NCBI GenBank assembly: GCA_000173575.1
Contig: ABYL01000040.1
Span: 1 to 55,071, forward strand
DNA: 55,071 bases
DNA from: Burkholderia sp. H160
GTDB taxonomy: Bacteria > Pseudomonadota > Gammaproteobacteria > Burkholderiales > Burkholderiaceae
Reading direction: 5' to 3'
The notes below the pieces were generated by a model. The model searched no databases. It was not told where the DNA came from and saw nothing but the letters and a program-made list of their open reading frames with translations. Of the stretch, positions 32,468 through 42,026 are shown one piece after another. Every line of letters begins with the position of its first letter. Position 1 is the first letter of the stretch. Position numbers and translations under genes: made by a program.

Positions 32468-33017
32468 GGCGCTCTTTCTCGATCGCGATGGTGTTATCAA
32501 CGAAGACTTCGGTTATGTGCATCGTGAGGAAGACTGCGTCTTCATAGGCGGCGTTTTTGATCTCGTGCGCACAGCAAACCGGGCCGGATATTTAGTCGCT
32601 GTCGTCACGAACCAGGCGGGCATCGCGCGCGGCTATTACACCGAAGCCCAATTCCGCGATTTCATGCAATGGATGCAGCGCCAGTTCTTATCGAGAGGCG
32701 CGCGGATCGACCGCGTCTACTACTGTCCGCATCATCCGGAAGCGGGCGTGGGTGAATTGCGCAAGACGTGCGCTTGCCGAAAGCCGCGGCCCGGTATGCT
32801 CGAAAGTGCATGTGGCGAATTCGATCTCGATATGCAAGCGTCCATTCTCGTCGGCGACAAGGAATCCGATATGGATGCGGCGCAGCGCGCCGGGGTCGGC
32901 CGGCGGTACTTGCTCGCGCCAGGAGGCACGATTGAGCAAGCCGACCGCGTAGACTCGCTGAACGTCGTGGAGCAGATCATTTCCCGGGAATGGGTCCCGT
33001 CACCGTATTCTCGATAA
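32457..33017 (+). CDS. gmhB: D-glycero-D-manno-heptose 1,7-bisphosphate phosphatase (GmhB)
   Basis: 186 residues. HAD phosphatase with motif I FLDRDGVIN, motif II in VVTNQAGIARGYY, the zinc-binding YCPHHPEAGVG...TCACRKP (Cys-His-Cys-Cys as in GmhB) and motif III/IV in LVGDKESDMDAAQRAGV. It removes the 7-phosphate, giving heptose 1-phosphate for HddC. The start overlaps hddC. The last 41 bases overlap the 3' end of a convergent glycosidase gene. Confidence 0.9.
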   Translation: MKRRALFLDRDGVINEDFGYVHREEDCVFIGGVFDLVRTANRAGYLVAVVTNQAGIARGYYTEAQFRDFMQWMQRQFLSRGARIDRVYYCPHHPEAGVGELRKTCACRKPRPGMLESACGEFDLDMQASILVGDKESDMDAAQRAGVGRRYLLAPGGTIEQADRVDSLNVVEQIISREWVPSPYSR

Positions 33018-34248
33018 ACGGCTTGCCAACGGTTTTGACGAAATACGCTTGAGCTGAAGTATCGCTCAGGCGAATCGAGGTAGTCGTGGCGGGATAGCGT
33101 CCGATGAGTTCGAGCGCGCCACCGCCGGCTTGCTTATAGAGTTCGAGATGATCGACCGTTTCGGGGTAGCTCACGCTAAGAGACAGTGTTTGCCCAGCGC
33201 GCCGGGCATCGGCTTTTGTGCAGGTTTCGATGCCCGTTTCGAGCGCGGTGCCTTCTTCGTAGTCGTTCCACGTCACGAGCTGTAGGAATGGCAGCTGATT
33301 GTGCACGCTGTAGTGCTCGTTGAGCAGGCTAAAGGTCCGCAGCCAGGTATTGCCGCAGTCCTGCCGAAGCAGGTGCGCAGACGCCGCGGCCCAAGGCGCC
33401 TTCGAATCGTCAAAGCCTTTCCACGCGCCGCCCACCGCGATCTTCCAGGGCTGGCTTGTCAGCGTGTTGTAAAACACACTGAGGCCCTCGAGATCGGCGG
33501 TGTCCCCCCGGAATTTTGCTTTCAAGCCCGCTTCCACCCAGGCGAAAGCGCCCTGGCTATCGGGCAGATTGAGCCCATGTGCATGAATGTGAATCCAGAC
33601 GACCTCTGGATGCGCTGCCTGGATGCGCGCCCAATCCGCTTTGCCGACTGCTTCCATGCCGAATTCAAACGCGACTGGCCGCCCGTTATAGCGCAGATAT
33701 TGGTGGGAAGGGAAATATTGCTCGGCGACGTAGTCCAGATGGTGAAGTATGGTCTGCGTGAGATCGCAGCCTTTGCACGCATTGAATTTGAATGCGCCGC
33801 TGTCAATCATGATCGAGAAAGTCAGCGTGGGGAAATCCGCGAGGACCGGCATCGACGCCTTCCACGCTTTGTCGACGAAGTGACCTTCGCCATACCAGTC
33901 CACGATGAGACCGTCGATGCCCCGGGAACGCATGTCGGTAAAGGTACGCCGCGCCTGAGCGGGATCGTCGGAGCGATAGCCCGCGTCCAGCCCGCGTGGA
34001 TCTGGGCCCCACCACGGCAGATAGTGCGCAAGTACTTGCGTCGTGCTTCCGGGATAGAGCAGCGTATGGATATCGACCTTGGAGATGGATGCAGTCCCCG
34101 GCAGATTTCCGTTCGACGAGCCCTTGAAACGAAGGCTGCCGGATGTATCGGGCGCGCTCAAGCCTGATGGAGCGCCATCGACGGCAAACGCGGTCCACGC
34201 GCTGACTGAAAGCAGAGTTGCAAGCAATGTCCGTTTGAATGTCTTCAT
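32977..34248 (-). CDS. Secreted glycoside hydrolase, GH71/GH99-like
   Basis: 423 residues with a signal peptide (MKTFKRTLLATLLSVSAWTAFA). A TIM-barrel-type catalytic region begins VLAHYLPWWGPDPRGLDAGYRSDDPAQARRTF and continues MRSRGIDGLIVDWYGEG. Late in the protein comes LQLVTWNDYEEGTALETGI, the acidic cluster typical of GH71 alpha-1,3-glucanases and GH99-like mannan hydrolases. A small C-terminal beta domain follows. It is transcribed against the heptose genes inside the polysaccharide locus, so a role in trimming or releasing the polymer is likely. The linkage it cuts cannot be read. Confidence 0.7.
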   Translation of the reverse strand: MKTFKRTLLATLLSVSAWTAFAVDGAPSGLSAPDTSGSLRFKGSSNGNLPGTASISKVDIHTLLYPGSTTQVLAHYLPWWGPDPRGLDAGYRSDDPAQARRTFTDMRSRGIDGLIVDWYGEGHFVDKAWKASMPVLADFPTLTFSIMIDSGAFKFNACKGCDLTQTILHHLDYVAEQYFPSHQYLRYNGRPVAFEFGMEAVGKADWARIQAAHPEVVWIHIHAHGLNLPDSQGAFAWVEAGLKAKFRGDTADLEGLSVFYNTLTSQPWKIAVGGAWKGFDDSKAPWAAASAHLLRQDCGNTWLRTFSLLNEHYSVHNQLPFLQLVTWNDYEEGTALETGIETCTKADARRAGQTLSLSVSYPETVDHLELYKQAGGGALELIGRYPATTTSIRLSDTSAQAYFVKTVGKPFIENTVTGPIPGK

Positions 34249-34451
34249 GAAACCTGGTTAAAGCCAAGCGAAGGATGAGTGGGGAATGGCGAGAGATTAA
34301 TCGGGCGAATAAAAGGGTTGTGTTGGGTGGACAACAGATTCAGGAAATACGCCGTGGTCTCATGCTATGACCAGTTTTTTCCTGCCTACGGACCAGGGCA
34401 GGCCAGCATGTACTTTGCGTCGATCCCCCAAAAGAACATCGGAGTCAACGA

Positions 34452-36692
34452 ATGGGCATCCACCGAACCTCGCCGTATGAGCGTGGCATTTTCGATCTAC
34501 GGGAGGGAAGCGCTCACGAGGGCGTAAAGCTGTCGCCTGTCGACATGCTCGAAAATCTCCTTGACCGAAAATGGCTTTTCTTCGGTATTTTCTTTGGCTG
34601 TTTGATGCTGTCGATTGCGTATATCGTGCTTTCCGCGCCGGTATATCAAGCCGACGCATTGATCCAGGTGGAAGAGCGCAAATCGAGTCCGCTCGGCTCA
34701 CTTTCCGATGTGTCCAGAGCGCTGGACGTGCAGGACTCTCCCGTCGCCGGGCAACTGGACATTCTGCGTTCGCGCACGGTGATGCTTGATGCGATGGATG
34801 CGACGGTGGCGCAAGCGGATGTCTCAATCAAGAATGCCGTGCCGCTGGTCGGCGGGTTCCTGTCGACCATTCTGCCCAGGGAACCGAACGGCCTCGTCGA
34901 TCCTCTTTTCGATAAATCGCAATGGGCGTGGGGCGGCGAGCACGTCGTCTTCAGAGCCTATGAAGTGCCGGACGCTCAGATCGGCAAGAAGCTTGAGCTC
35001 GATTTCATTGGCGACGGCAAGTGGACGCTCAAGGACAGTGATGGCCACCCAACGTTGAGTGGCAGCGTTGGTACACCGGCTCAAGCAAATGGCTATAAGG
35101 TCGATATCGCGGAGATTCTCGCGCGCCCGGGCACCGAATTCACGGTCAAGCGGGTGCCCACGCAAACGCGCCTTGAGGAGATTCAGAAAGTCTTCAGCGC
35201 CGCCGAGACCAAGCGTCAGTCGGGCGTGATGCAGCTTTCTTACGAGAACGTCAATCCCGTGTTTGCTGCGCGTTTCGTCAATGCGCTCGCGGCCGCTTAT
35301 CTCGATTCGAACAGCAAGCGCCGTGCTGCCGAGTCCGAACGCAGTCTTGCGTTCCTGAATTCGCAGTTGCCGATCGTGAAGGAGCGTGTGCAAAAAGCGG
35401 AGCAGGCGCTTAACGACTATCGCAACAAGGAAGGCACGATAGACGTTCAGGGCGAGGCCAGGAACCTGCTCGACGAATCGGCGCTGATCGAGAAGTCGCG
35501 GCTCGAGGCCAAGATGAATTACGAGGAATTGCGGCAGCGTTGGACAGAAGGTCAACCGCAATTGATAGCGGTGGAAAACAAATTCAAGGCACTGGACCAA
35601 AAAGCCACGGAATTGCAGGGCCGTATCGCGCGCTTGCCCTCGATACAGCAGGAATACCTGCGGCTTGCACGCGATGTCGAGGTGAACAACCAGCTCTACG
35701 TGGGCCTGATGAACAACGCACAGCAACTGCAGATCGCCGAAGCGGGCGCCGTTGGGAATGCGGCGCTCGTCGACAAGGCGCTGGTTCCTGTCAAGCCACT
35801 GCGCCCCAGGAAGGCGATCGTGCTCCTGCTTGGCGCTGTGTTTGGCGCGGTGCTGGGCTTCGTCGTTACGCAACTGATTTCTCTTCTTTCTGGTCGCATT
35901 CGGGATCCGAAGCGGCTCGAATCGATGGTTGGCATTCCGACGCTGGGCGTATTGCCGATCTCTCCGCATCAAATTGAGGCAAGCAGTGCAAAGGATTCGC
36001 GATTCATGTTGAGCCATGAGCAATCAGATACGCCGCTCGTCGAGGCGATCGATTCCCTCGCGCATTCCTTGCAGCACAAGCTGGAATCAAAGGAAGGGTC
36101 AAAGGTCGTGCTCGTGACGTCGGCCGTTCCAGGCCAGGGCAAGTCGATGCTCTCCGCGAATCTCGCCTATCTCTATGCGCAAAGAGGCCTGAAAACGCTC
36201 CTGATCGATGCCGACATGCGCCGCTCCAGCTTGCATCGCTATTTGTCGATAAATCGCGAAGACGGCTTGTCGAATGTACTGCAAGGCAAGCTCGACGCGA
36301 TCAAGGCGATTAGCCAGCCGTTTGAAATTTTGCACGTATTGTCTGCGGGCAAGCACGTACGCCAGGTGCGCAACCTGCTTGGCTTCGAGCGCCTTAACGC
36401 TTTGATCGAATCGCTGCGCGACCATTACGACATGATATTGATCGACTCCCCGCCAGTGCTACCGATGGCCGATGCCGCTGCTCTATCCAAGGTCGCCGAC
36501 GTCACTATTTTCGTTGCACGTCAAGGGATGGTGAGCTATTCGGAAGTGAGCGAATCGGTGTCGCGCCTGAACAAGGTCGGCACCGAAGTAGATGGCCTGG
36601 TATTCAACGGCTTCGAGCCATCGCCGCTGCGCTACGCCTACTACTCCGACGTATATAAGTACCCGGAAGAAGCGACGGCAAGACTCGAATAA
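34452..36692 (+). CDS. Polysaccharide co-polymerase / tyrosine autokinase (Wzc/BceF-like)
   Basis: 746 residues. The N-terminal Wzz domain has a first membrane helix (WLFFGIFFGCLMLSIAYIVL, about residues 42-61). A long periplasmic coiled-coil follows (about 290-440: SERSLAFLNSQLPIVKERVQKAEQALNDYRNKEG), then a second helix near 455-480. The cytoplasmic BY-kinase has Walker A SAVPGQGKS (near 556), Walker A' LLIDADMRR and Walker B MILIDSPP. The tail has a tyrosine cluster (RYAYYSDVYKYPEEA). It controls chain length and export of the polymer. Neither an outer-membrane Wza-type exporter nor a Wzb-type phosphatase is encoded nearby, which is unusual for such a locus. Confidence 0.9.
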   Translation: MGIHRTSPYERGIFDLREGSAHEGVKLSPVDMLENLLDRKWLFFGIFFGCLMLSIAYIVLSAPVYQADALIQVEERKSSPLGSLSDVSRALDVQDSPVAGQLDILRSRTVMLDAMDATVAQADVSIKNAVPLVGGFLSTILPREPNGLVDPLFDKSQWAWGGEHVVFRAYEVPDAQIGKKLELDFIGDGKWTLKDSDGHPTLSGSVGTPAQANGYKVDIAEILARPGTEFTVKRVPTQTRLEEIQKVFSAAETKRQSGVMQLSYENVNPVFAARFVNALAAAYLDSNSKRRAAESERSLAFLNSQLPIVKERVQKAEQALNDYRNKEGTIDVQGEARNLLDESALIEKSRLEAKMNYEELRQRWTEGQPQLIAVENKFKALDQKATELQGRIARLPSIQQEYLRLARDVEVNNQLYVGLMNNAQQLQIAEAGAVGNAALVDKALVPVKPLRPRKAIVLLLGAVFGAVLGFVVTQLISLLSGRIRDPKRLESMVGIPTLGVLPISPHQIEASSAKDSRFMLSHEQSDTPLVEAIDSLAHSLQHKLESKEGSKVVLVTSAVPGQGKSMLSANLAYLYAQRGLKTLLIDADMRRSSLHRYLSINREDGLSNVLQGKLDAIKAISQPFEILHVLSAGKHVRQVRNLLGFERLNALIESLRDHYDMILIDSPPVLPMADAAALSKVADVTIFVARQGMVSYSEVSESVSRLNKVGTEVDGLVFNGFEPSPLRYAYYSDVYKYPEEATARLE

Positions 36693-36758
36693 TAGGGACG
36701 TCGCTAAACATCTTAAGACCGGCACGGGCGCATGCAATCACAGCGAGGGGAAGGCGGG

Positions 36759-37961
36759 ATGAGCCGAATCAGTGAGTCGTTGCTCGACGGGCCGACGCAT
36801 GGCGCGGGCGACGCCACGGCAAGTACACCGAACACAGCGAGCACGCAAGCGAAAGTCGCATGGTTTCTAGGCCCGAGGCCGGCGAGCTGGAACGGGGTAA
36901 TGCGTTACAGCCTCGCCTGCCTGGACATGATGAAGCAGTTCGAGGACTTTTCGATCGAGGCCGTGGATATTCCTGCACCTGCACGTTCGTTCAGGCGATA
37001 CCTGACGCAGTTCGTGCTCTATCCTCTGCGCGCGATGTGGATAGCGCGAAAGGTCGATGTCGTCGTGCTGTATCAGGAAGACCTGGCGTACATGATCCCG
37101 TTCGTCAAGCTTGCGGGCGGACGCGTGTGCATCGTGATGCACCACGTTGTTTTCCGCGATCGCACCTGCGGTCTAGTGGAAACGCTCAAGGCGCGCTACA
37201 TGCGCGTGTTGCAGAATTTGATTGCGCACGCCGATCTCGTCATTTCGCCCACGGACATCACCACAAGGGATGCAATCTCGGAACTGGGCGTAAAGCCGCA
37301 ACGCATAGAACTTGTGCCGAACGCGTTCGACGCAAACATTGCGCCGGCCGATAGCGCCGTTCGCCACCGCGCGCGCAGCGCATTGCAGGAACGGCTCGGT
37401 CTTTATCTCGGCGATGCGATCGTCCTGCTCAACGTCGGCACTGACGAGACGCGGAAGAACAATGTGACTGTGTTTCGAGCTTTGGCCGAGCTCGGTCGGA
37501 AGGACATCGTCATGCTGCGCGTGGGAAAAGCGCAGAACGTCGCGAACCGCAAGCAATGTGAGCAAATTGCGCGAGATTCGGGCATCGACGCGCATTTCAT
37601 AGAAGGCGTCAGTGATGAGGATCTGGCTTACTGCTATCAGGCGGCCGATGCGTATGTATCGCCGACGCTGCATGAAGGTTTCGGTCGGACGGTGATCGAA
37701 GCACAACTGAGCGGGCTGCCAGTCATTGCTTCGGATCTGCCCGTGTATCGCTTCACGATGGACGATACGTTTATCGCCGTGCAGGACCCGATGCAAGTCG
37801 CGTTGTGGCGGGATGCGATCGAGCAGGTCGCAGACGGCTCATGCCTGCGTCATGAATTCGCTATGCGCGGCCGCAAGAATGCGGAGCGTTTCTCCAGCAA
37901 ATCCGTTAGCCGCGATCTTTATCGCGCGCTCGATGGCATCGCGCGTCGGGCAAAGGCCTGA
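36759..37961 (+). CDS. Glycosyltransferase, GT4/GT1 family
   Basis: 400 residues from ATG 36759 (purine-rich GAGGGGAAGG site just upstream). GT-B fold: VAWFLGPRPASWNGVMRYSLACLDMM at the N-terminus, then the C-terminal domain with LLNVGTDETRKNNVTVFRALAEL and the family motif YQAADAYVSPTLHEGFGRTVIEAQLSGLPVIASDLPVYRF (the E-x7-E region). It is probably one of three sugar transferases that build the repeat unit. Sugar specificity is unknown. It ends one base before the polymerase-like gene. Confidence 0.85.
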   Translation: MSRISESLLDGPTHGAGDATASTPNTASTQAKVAWFLGPRPASWNGVMRYSLACLDMMKQFEDFSIEAVDIPAPARSFRRYLTQFVLYPLRAMWIARKVDVVVLYQEDLAYMIPFVKLAGGRVCIVMHHVVFRDRTCGLVETLKARYMRVLQNLIAHADLVISPTDITTRDAISELGVKPQRIELVPNAFDANIAPADSAVRHRARSALQERLGLYLGDAIVLLNVGTDETRKNNVTVFRALAELGRKDIVMLRVGKAQNVANRKQCEQIARDSGIDAHFIEGVSDEDLAYCYQAADAYVSPTLHEGFGRTVIEAQLSGLPVIASDLPVYRFTMDDTFIAVQDPMQVALWRDAIEQVADGSCLRHEFAMRGRKNAERFSSKSVSRDLYRALDGIARRAKA

Positions 37962-37962
37962 C

Positions 37963-39411
37963 ATGCTCGCGCGCTCGCCCATGCTGGCCAATAAGCTATC
38001 GCCGAATATCGCATTCGGAATGATCGTCGCCGCGTTTATGCTGCTCGCACTGGCTACCAATGCGGCGCTGCCCGCGCTCGGGCTCGCAAGCATCAGCGCG
38101 GCCACGACGCTCGCGCTGGCATGTGCCGGCGTGCTGGCGATCGTGTGGTGGCGTCCGGTGTTCTCCGTATCGATGCTCTATCTGCTATGCATCAGCCTGA
38201 CCGTCTTTCTCGGCGGAGTCGGCATCGAAGCGGGCGGTTATTTGACGGAAACCGGCGTGCAAGGCGAAGCCAACGGCGCATTCAGCCGCTTGCTCTGGTT
38301 CTACGTGATTTTCACGGTATGCGCGCTCGGCGGCTTCCAGCGTGTGCTGCCCGAACGTCGCCGCATACGTGAGCGGATCGTACCGCGCATGGCCATCGAC
38401 AAATCGAGTCTCATGCTCGGTCTTGCGTTGGCTGCCGCCGTATTGGCGGCGGGCGTCATCGCCGGCGTGACCGAAGGCTTTGCGCTGCTGAAAGGCGTAA
38501 ACCGGTTCGCGTTGCGCAACGACAGTGGAGGCGGCGGTTCGATCTTCAATCTGTTTCTCAACAATCAACTCTTCGTCGCCGTGCTGCTGGGCACCCTTTG
38601 GACAGCGGCGACCCGCTGGGTGCGCTGGCTCGCGCTTTCGATGAGCGCAGTCGACATCGCCCTTGTAGTGCTGCATGGCGAGCAATTCATGTCCGTGCTC
38701 GGCTTAAGCCTTTCGATGTTGTCGCCCTTTATCGCGATCCATGCGATGAATGGCAAGCCTGTGAAACGCTATCTGGCCTTGGGCGCAGTCCTGGCGCTTT
38801 TGCTCGGCAGTGTTTCAGTGTTCTATGCCTACCGCGTGCAAAGCCTCGATCTGTCCGATACCGTACTGTCGCGCGTATTGCTTCAAGGCCAGGTTTGGTA
38901 TGTCGTCGATGGTGACGCGACGTTCTTTGGCGCCCCACAGGGCGGTGCCGCTGCGTTCGGGCGGCTGCTGGGTTCACTTTCCTCGCTTAAGGCCCCTACG
39001 TTTTTCGATGACGGCGTCGTAAGCGGATTGCGCGACCTCATGGTTGCGTATGGAGCGCCCGAAATCTTGCGGGCCTACATCCAGGACGACGTGACGTTCA
39101 CGATGGGACAGATGGCCGTTCCCGTCTACTGGTTCGGCTTTGCGGGCGCGGCCGCATTTATAGCGATGACCGGACTCGTCTATGGCGCGCTTGCCGCATT
39201 GCAGATCGTGGTTGCGCTGCGCGGCGGCGTCGTGCTCCTCTGGCTGACCACAAAGGTCGTGTCGTACGCATTGTTCGGCTTACAGCAAGGCGAATACTGG
39301 AACATCTTCGGCATTCGTACCCTCGCATACATGGCGCTCGCTTGCGCATGGTGGTACTGCGTCGACGCACGCGGTGCACGCAGCGACCGGCAACAACGCA
39401 GTTGGGGTTGA
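37963..39411 (+). CDS. O-antigen/EPS polymerase-like membrane protein (Wzy-type)
   Basis: 482 residues with about 12 hydrophobic segments, no recognisable soluble domain and a large loop region around residues 290-370 (YRVQSLDLSDTVLSRVLLQGQVWYVVDGDATFFG). That architecture is typical of Wzy polymerases, which vary greatly in sequence. Its position between a glycosyltransferase gene and a flippase gene supports the call. An alternative start is ATG 37981. Confidence 0.65.
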   Translation: MLARSPMLANKLSPNIAFGMIVAAFMLLALATNAALPALGLASISAATTLALACAGVLAIVWWRPVFSVSMLYLLCISLTVFLGGVGIEAGGYLTETGVQGEANGAFSRLLWFYVIFTVCALGGFQRVLPERRRIRERIVPRMAIDKSSLMLGLALAAAVLAAGVIAGVTEGFALLKGVNRFALRNDSGGGGSIFNLFLNNQLFVAVLLGTLWTAATRWVRWLALSMSAVDIALVVLHGEQFMSVLGLSLSMLSPFIAIHAMNGKPVKRYLALGAVLALLLGSVSVFYAYRVQSLDLSDTVLSRVLLQGQVWYVVDGDATFFGAPQGGAAAFGRLLGSLSSLKAPTFFDDGVVSGLRDLMVAYGAPEILRAYIQDDVTFTMGQMAVPVYWFGFAGAAAFIAMTGLVYGALAALQIVVALRGGVVLLWLTTKVVSYALFGLQQGEYWNIFGIRTLAYMALACAWWYCVDARGARSDRQQRSWG

Positions 39412-39414
39412 AGC

Positions 39415-40653
39415 GTGAGCTCGTTTTTACAACTCCTGCTGTCTTCGTTCTCGGGCGTTGTCACCGAGAAGATCGTCGGCGCGCTTGCGGCTATCGCGAG
39501 CAATCATCTGTTCGCGGGTATTTATGGCGCGCGTCTATTTGGTGAACTGCAATTTGCGTTGTCGCTTGCCTATGTGGTTGGCAGCATCGCTTTGATCTTT
39601 GGCGCGCCCGTCATCGCGCCGATTCTTGGCAAGCATCGACGCTTGCGGCACTTGATCTTTTATCACACGTTTCGCTTACGTCTGATGCTCTCGCTTGCCG
39701 TCATGATTGTGTTCATGGGCATAGTGGCGCTTGCCAGGCCCGTGTCGAGCGCGACCGCGCTTACGCTGATAGCGGCGCTCGTATTGACGGTTGAGCCGCT
39801 TGCGCTAGGTTCCCTGATGGCTTATGCGGAGACGAAACCGTGGGTCATTACGCGTGCAAAAGCCTATGCGAGCGGTGTGCGCGTGCTTTGGTTGCTTGGT
39901 GCCGCCCATGCGTCGATGGGTGCGATCGTCGCGTCTTTCGCATGGCCGCTTGAAGCGTGTGTCGCCGCAGTTGCGCCATTTAACCGCTATCGTTCGATGG
40001 CATTCGGCAGTCCACGGACGCATCCCCGGTATTCAATCATCACGCGTACGCTCGTGTCGCGTGGCTTGAAGATCTGGCCAGCGATCGCGGCGAGTGTCAT
40101 CGTATTGCGCATGGATCGCCTGTTGCTCGGGGTGTTGATGTCAAAGGCCGATCTCGGCATTTATGCGGCAGCTGCATCGCTCGTTGAGCAATGGAACTCC
40201 GTGGGTGCGACGCTCGCGCTTGCGCTCGCTCCAAGCATGGTCTACGTCGGGCGCAAGGAGGAACAGGTGCGCGCGCGCGCAGTCAGGCTTTCACTTTATC
40301 TCGCCGTGGTCGGCGTGGTCGCGTGGATCGCCTGCATCTTCGTGGGCGAGCGCGCCTTCGACATCATCTACGGTCCGCAATTCGCAGCCGGGGTTCCCGT
40401 CATGACTTACGCGACCCTGTGCGCAGTCGCCACTTTCGTCGATGCCGGGTTGAGCACGTGGCTCGTCGCTGCGCGGCGGTATCGGCTCATCATGGTCAAA
40501 CAAGGCGTGGCTGTCGCCTCTATTGCCGCCGCACCGTTTTTGATGCCGGCTTCACTCGTGATGTATTCGCCCGCAACCGGCACAGCCGTATCGATCGTGT
40601 TGTTTTGGGCGGTGACCTTCGGCTTTTCGCTTCATCACAAGGAGCGAGCATGA
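39415..40653 (+). CDS. Polysaccharide flippase (Wzx-like)
   Basis: 412 residues from GTG 39415. About 12 membrane helices of the MATE/Wzx superfamily: ASNHLFAGIYGARLFGELQFALSLAYVVGSIALIFGAP, MDRLLLGVLMSKADLGIYAAAASLVEQWNSVG and FGERAFDIIYGPQF-like signatures near the C-terminus (VGERAFDIIYGPQFAAGVPV). It would flip the lipid-linked repeat unit across the inner membrane. The stop overlaps the next start (ATGA). Confidence 0.82.
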   Translation: MSSFLQLLLSSFSGVVTEKIVGALAAIASNHLFAGIYGARLFGELQFALSLAYVVGSIALIFGAPVIAPILGKHRRLRHLIFYHTFRLRLMLSLAVMIVFMGIVALARPVSSATALTLIAALVLTVEPLALGSLMAYAETKPWVITRAKAYASGVRVLWLLGAAHASMGAIVASFAWPLEACVAAVAPFNRYRSMAFGSPRTHPRYSIITRTLVSRGLKIWPAIAASVIVLRMDRLLLGVLMSKADLGIYAAAASLVEQWNSVGATLALALAPSMVYVGRKEEQVRARAVRLSLYLAVVGVVAWIACIFVGERAFDIIYGPQFAAGVPVMTYATLCAVATFVDAGLSTWLVAARRYRLIMVKQGVAVASIAAAPFLMPASLVMYSPATGTAVSIVLFWAVTFGFSLHHKERA

Positions 40654-42026
40654 AGATTACGCTTTGCGCGAATCGGTTTCCGCCGAACGTTGTCGGCGGG
40701 GCAGAGGTGATGGTTCATGCGCTCGCTGTCGAATTGAAGAGGCGCGGACACGATGTTTCGGTGTTGACGCTATCGAACACGCGCAAAGGCAAGCGAACCG
40801 CGTGCGACGGGCTCGACGTGCATGTGCTTCCCAACCTCAATGTGTACGACCAGTTCCATCATGGGGAACGCGGCCGCATCGTCAAGATGCTGTTCGGCAT
40901 CGTCGATGTTTTCAATCCGCTCATGTTCGCGCTTACATGGCGGCGCCTCAGGACGCTGGCCCCCGATGTGCTCTGCACGAATACGCTCAAAGGCATTGGA
41001 CCTGCGCTATGGGTTGCGGCACGCTTGCGCGGCGTGCCTGTCGTTCACGTGAATCATGATTACTGGCTGCTATGCCCGCGCTCGACGATGTTCGCCCGCG
41101 ATCACGCGTGCGAGACGCCATGCGGTCAGTGCAGGGCGGTGGCACGTCCGAAAGCGTGGCTATCGCGCATGGTCGATCGTGCGGTCAGCGTAAGCCGTTT
41201 CGTGGATGAGCGGCATCGCGCGTCGGGTTTCTTCCCGCGTAGCGAACCGATCGTGGTTTATAACGCGCCGGCTTTGATGCGTGGGATAAACGGAAAGCTT
41301 CACGTTCCGGGCAACCCGTTCAAGGTGGGTTTCATCGGAAGAACCGATGCGACGAAAGGCATCGAACAATTCTTTGCAAGTGTCGCGGCGGCGAACGTGC
41401 CGAATCTGGAAGTGCACATTGCGGGCAAGGATAACGAACAATGCGTTCCCGCGTTGATTGCGCGCTATCCCCAACTCAAGGTCACGCATCACGGCTTCAT
41501 GCCGCGCGAGGCCTTCTACGAGCTCGTCGATCTTGTCGTCGTCACGTCGATGTGGGACGAACCGTTTGGCATCGTCGGCATCGAGCCGTGGGAATTCTTC
41601 AAGCCATCGGTGGCATTTGCATCCGGCGGATTGCCGGAAATCTATGCGCGGTTGCCTGAATTGCTCGTGCCGCGCGGCGACATCGCGGCGTTGGGCGCAC
41701 TCATCGCCAGGCTTGCGCGCGACGGCGAATTTTACGACGGGGTCTCGCGACGCTGTCAGGCCGATCGCAGTCGCTTCGTGCCGCGGGAGCAGGTGGACGA
41801 ATTCGAACGAATCTTCAAAGCCGCGGCGGACAAATGCGCGCCGAACATGAGCGCGTCCGCTGCAATAAAGAATTTAACCAAAAACCAGACGAGGCTCTTT
41901 CGTCGACGAGGGGTGGAAAATGAGAACGAGACGCGTGTTAATGGTGATGACCAGGGACATCCCAGAGACGGCGAGCAACGGTCGCGAGCGTACGCTTCAC
42001 TTCATTCGGAAGGCGATCGGCATTGA
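40650..42026 (+). CDS. Glycosyltransferase, GT4 family
   Basis: 458 residues. GT-B fold: LCANRFPPNVVGGAEVMVHALAVELKRRGHDVSVLT, VVHVNHDYWLLCPRSTMF with a Cys-rich CETPCGQC segment, KVGFIGRTDATKGIEQFF, and TSMWDEPFGIVGIEPWEFFKPSVAFASGGLPEIY. The family fold ends near residue 400. The last 40-50 residues (KNLTKNQTRLFRRRGVENENE...) look random and run 107 bases into the next gene in another frame, so an original stop has probably been lost. Confidence 0.85.
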   Translation: MKITLCANRFPPNVVGGAEVMVHALAVELKRRGHDVSVLTLSNTRKGKRTACDGLDVHVLPNLNVYDQFHHGERGRIVKMLFGIVDVFNPLMFALTWRRLRTLAPDVLCTNTLKGIGPALWVAARLRGVPVVHVNHDYWLLCPRSTMFARDHACETPCGQCRAVARPKAWLSRMVDRAVSVSRFVDERHRASGFFPRSEPIVVYNAPALMRGINGKLHVPGNPFKVGFIGRTDATKGIEQFFASVAAANVPNLEVHIAGKDNEQCVPALIARYPQLKVTHHGFMPREAFYELVDLVVVTSMWDEPFGIVGIEPWEFFKPSVAFASGGLPEIYARLPELLVPRGDIAALGALIARLARDGEFYDGVSRRCQADRSRFVPREQVDEFERIFKAAADKCAPNMSASAAIKNLTKNQTRLFRRRGVENENETRVNGDDQGHPRDGEQRSRAYASLHSEGDRH

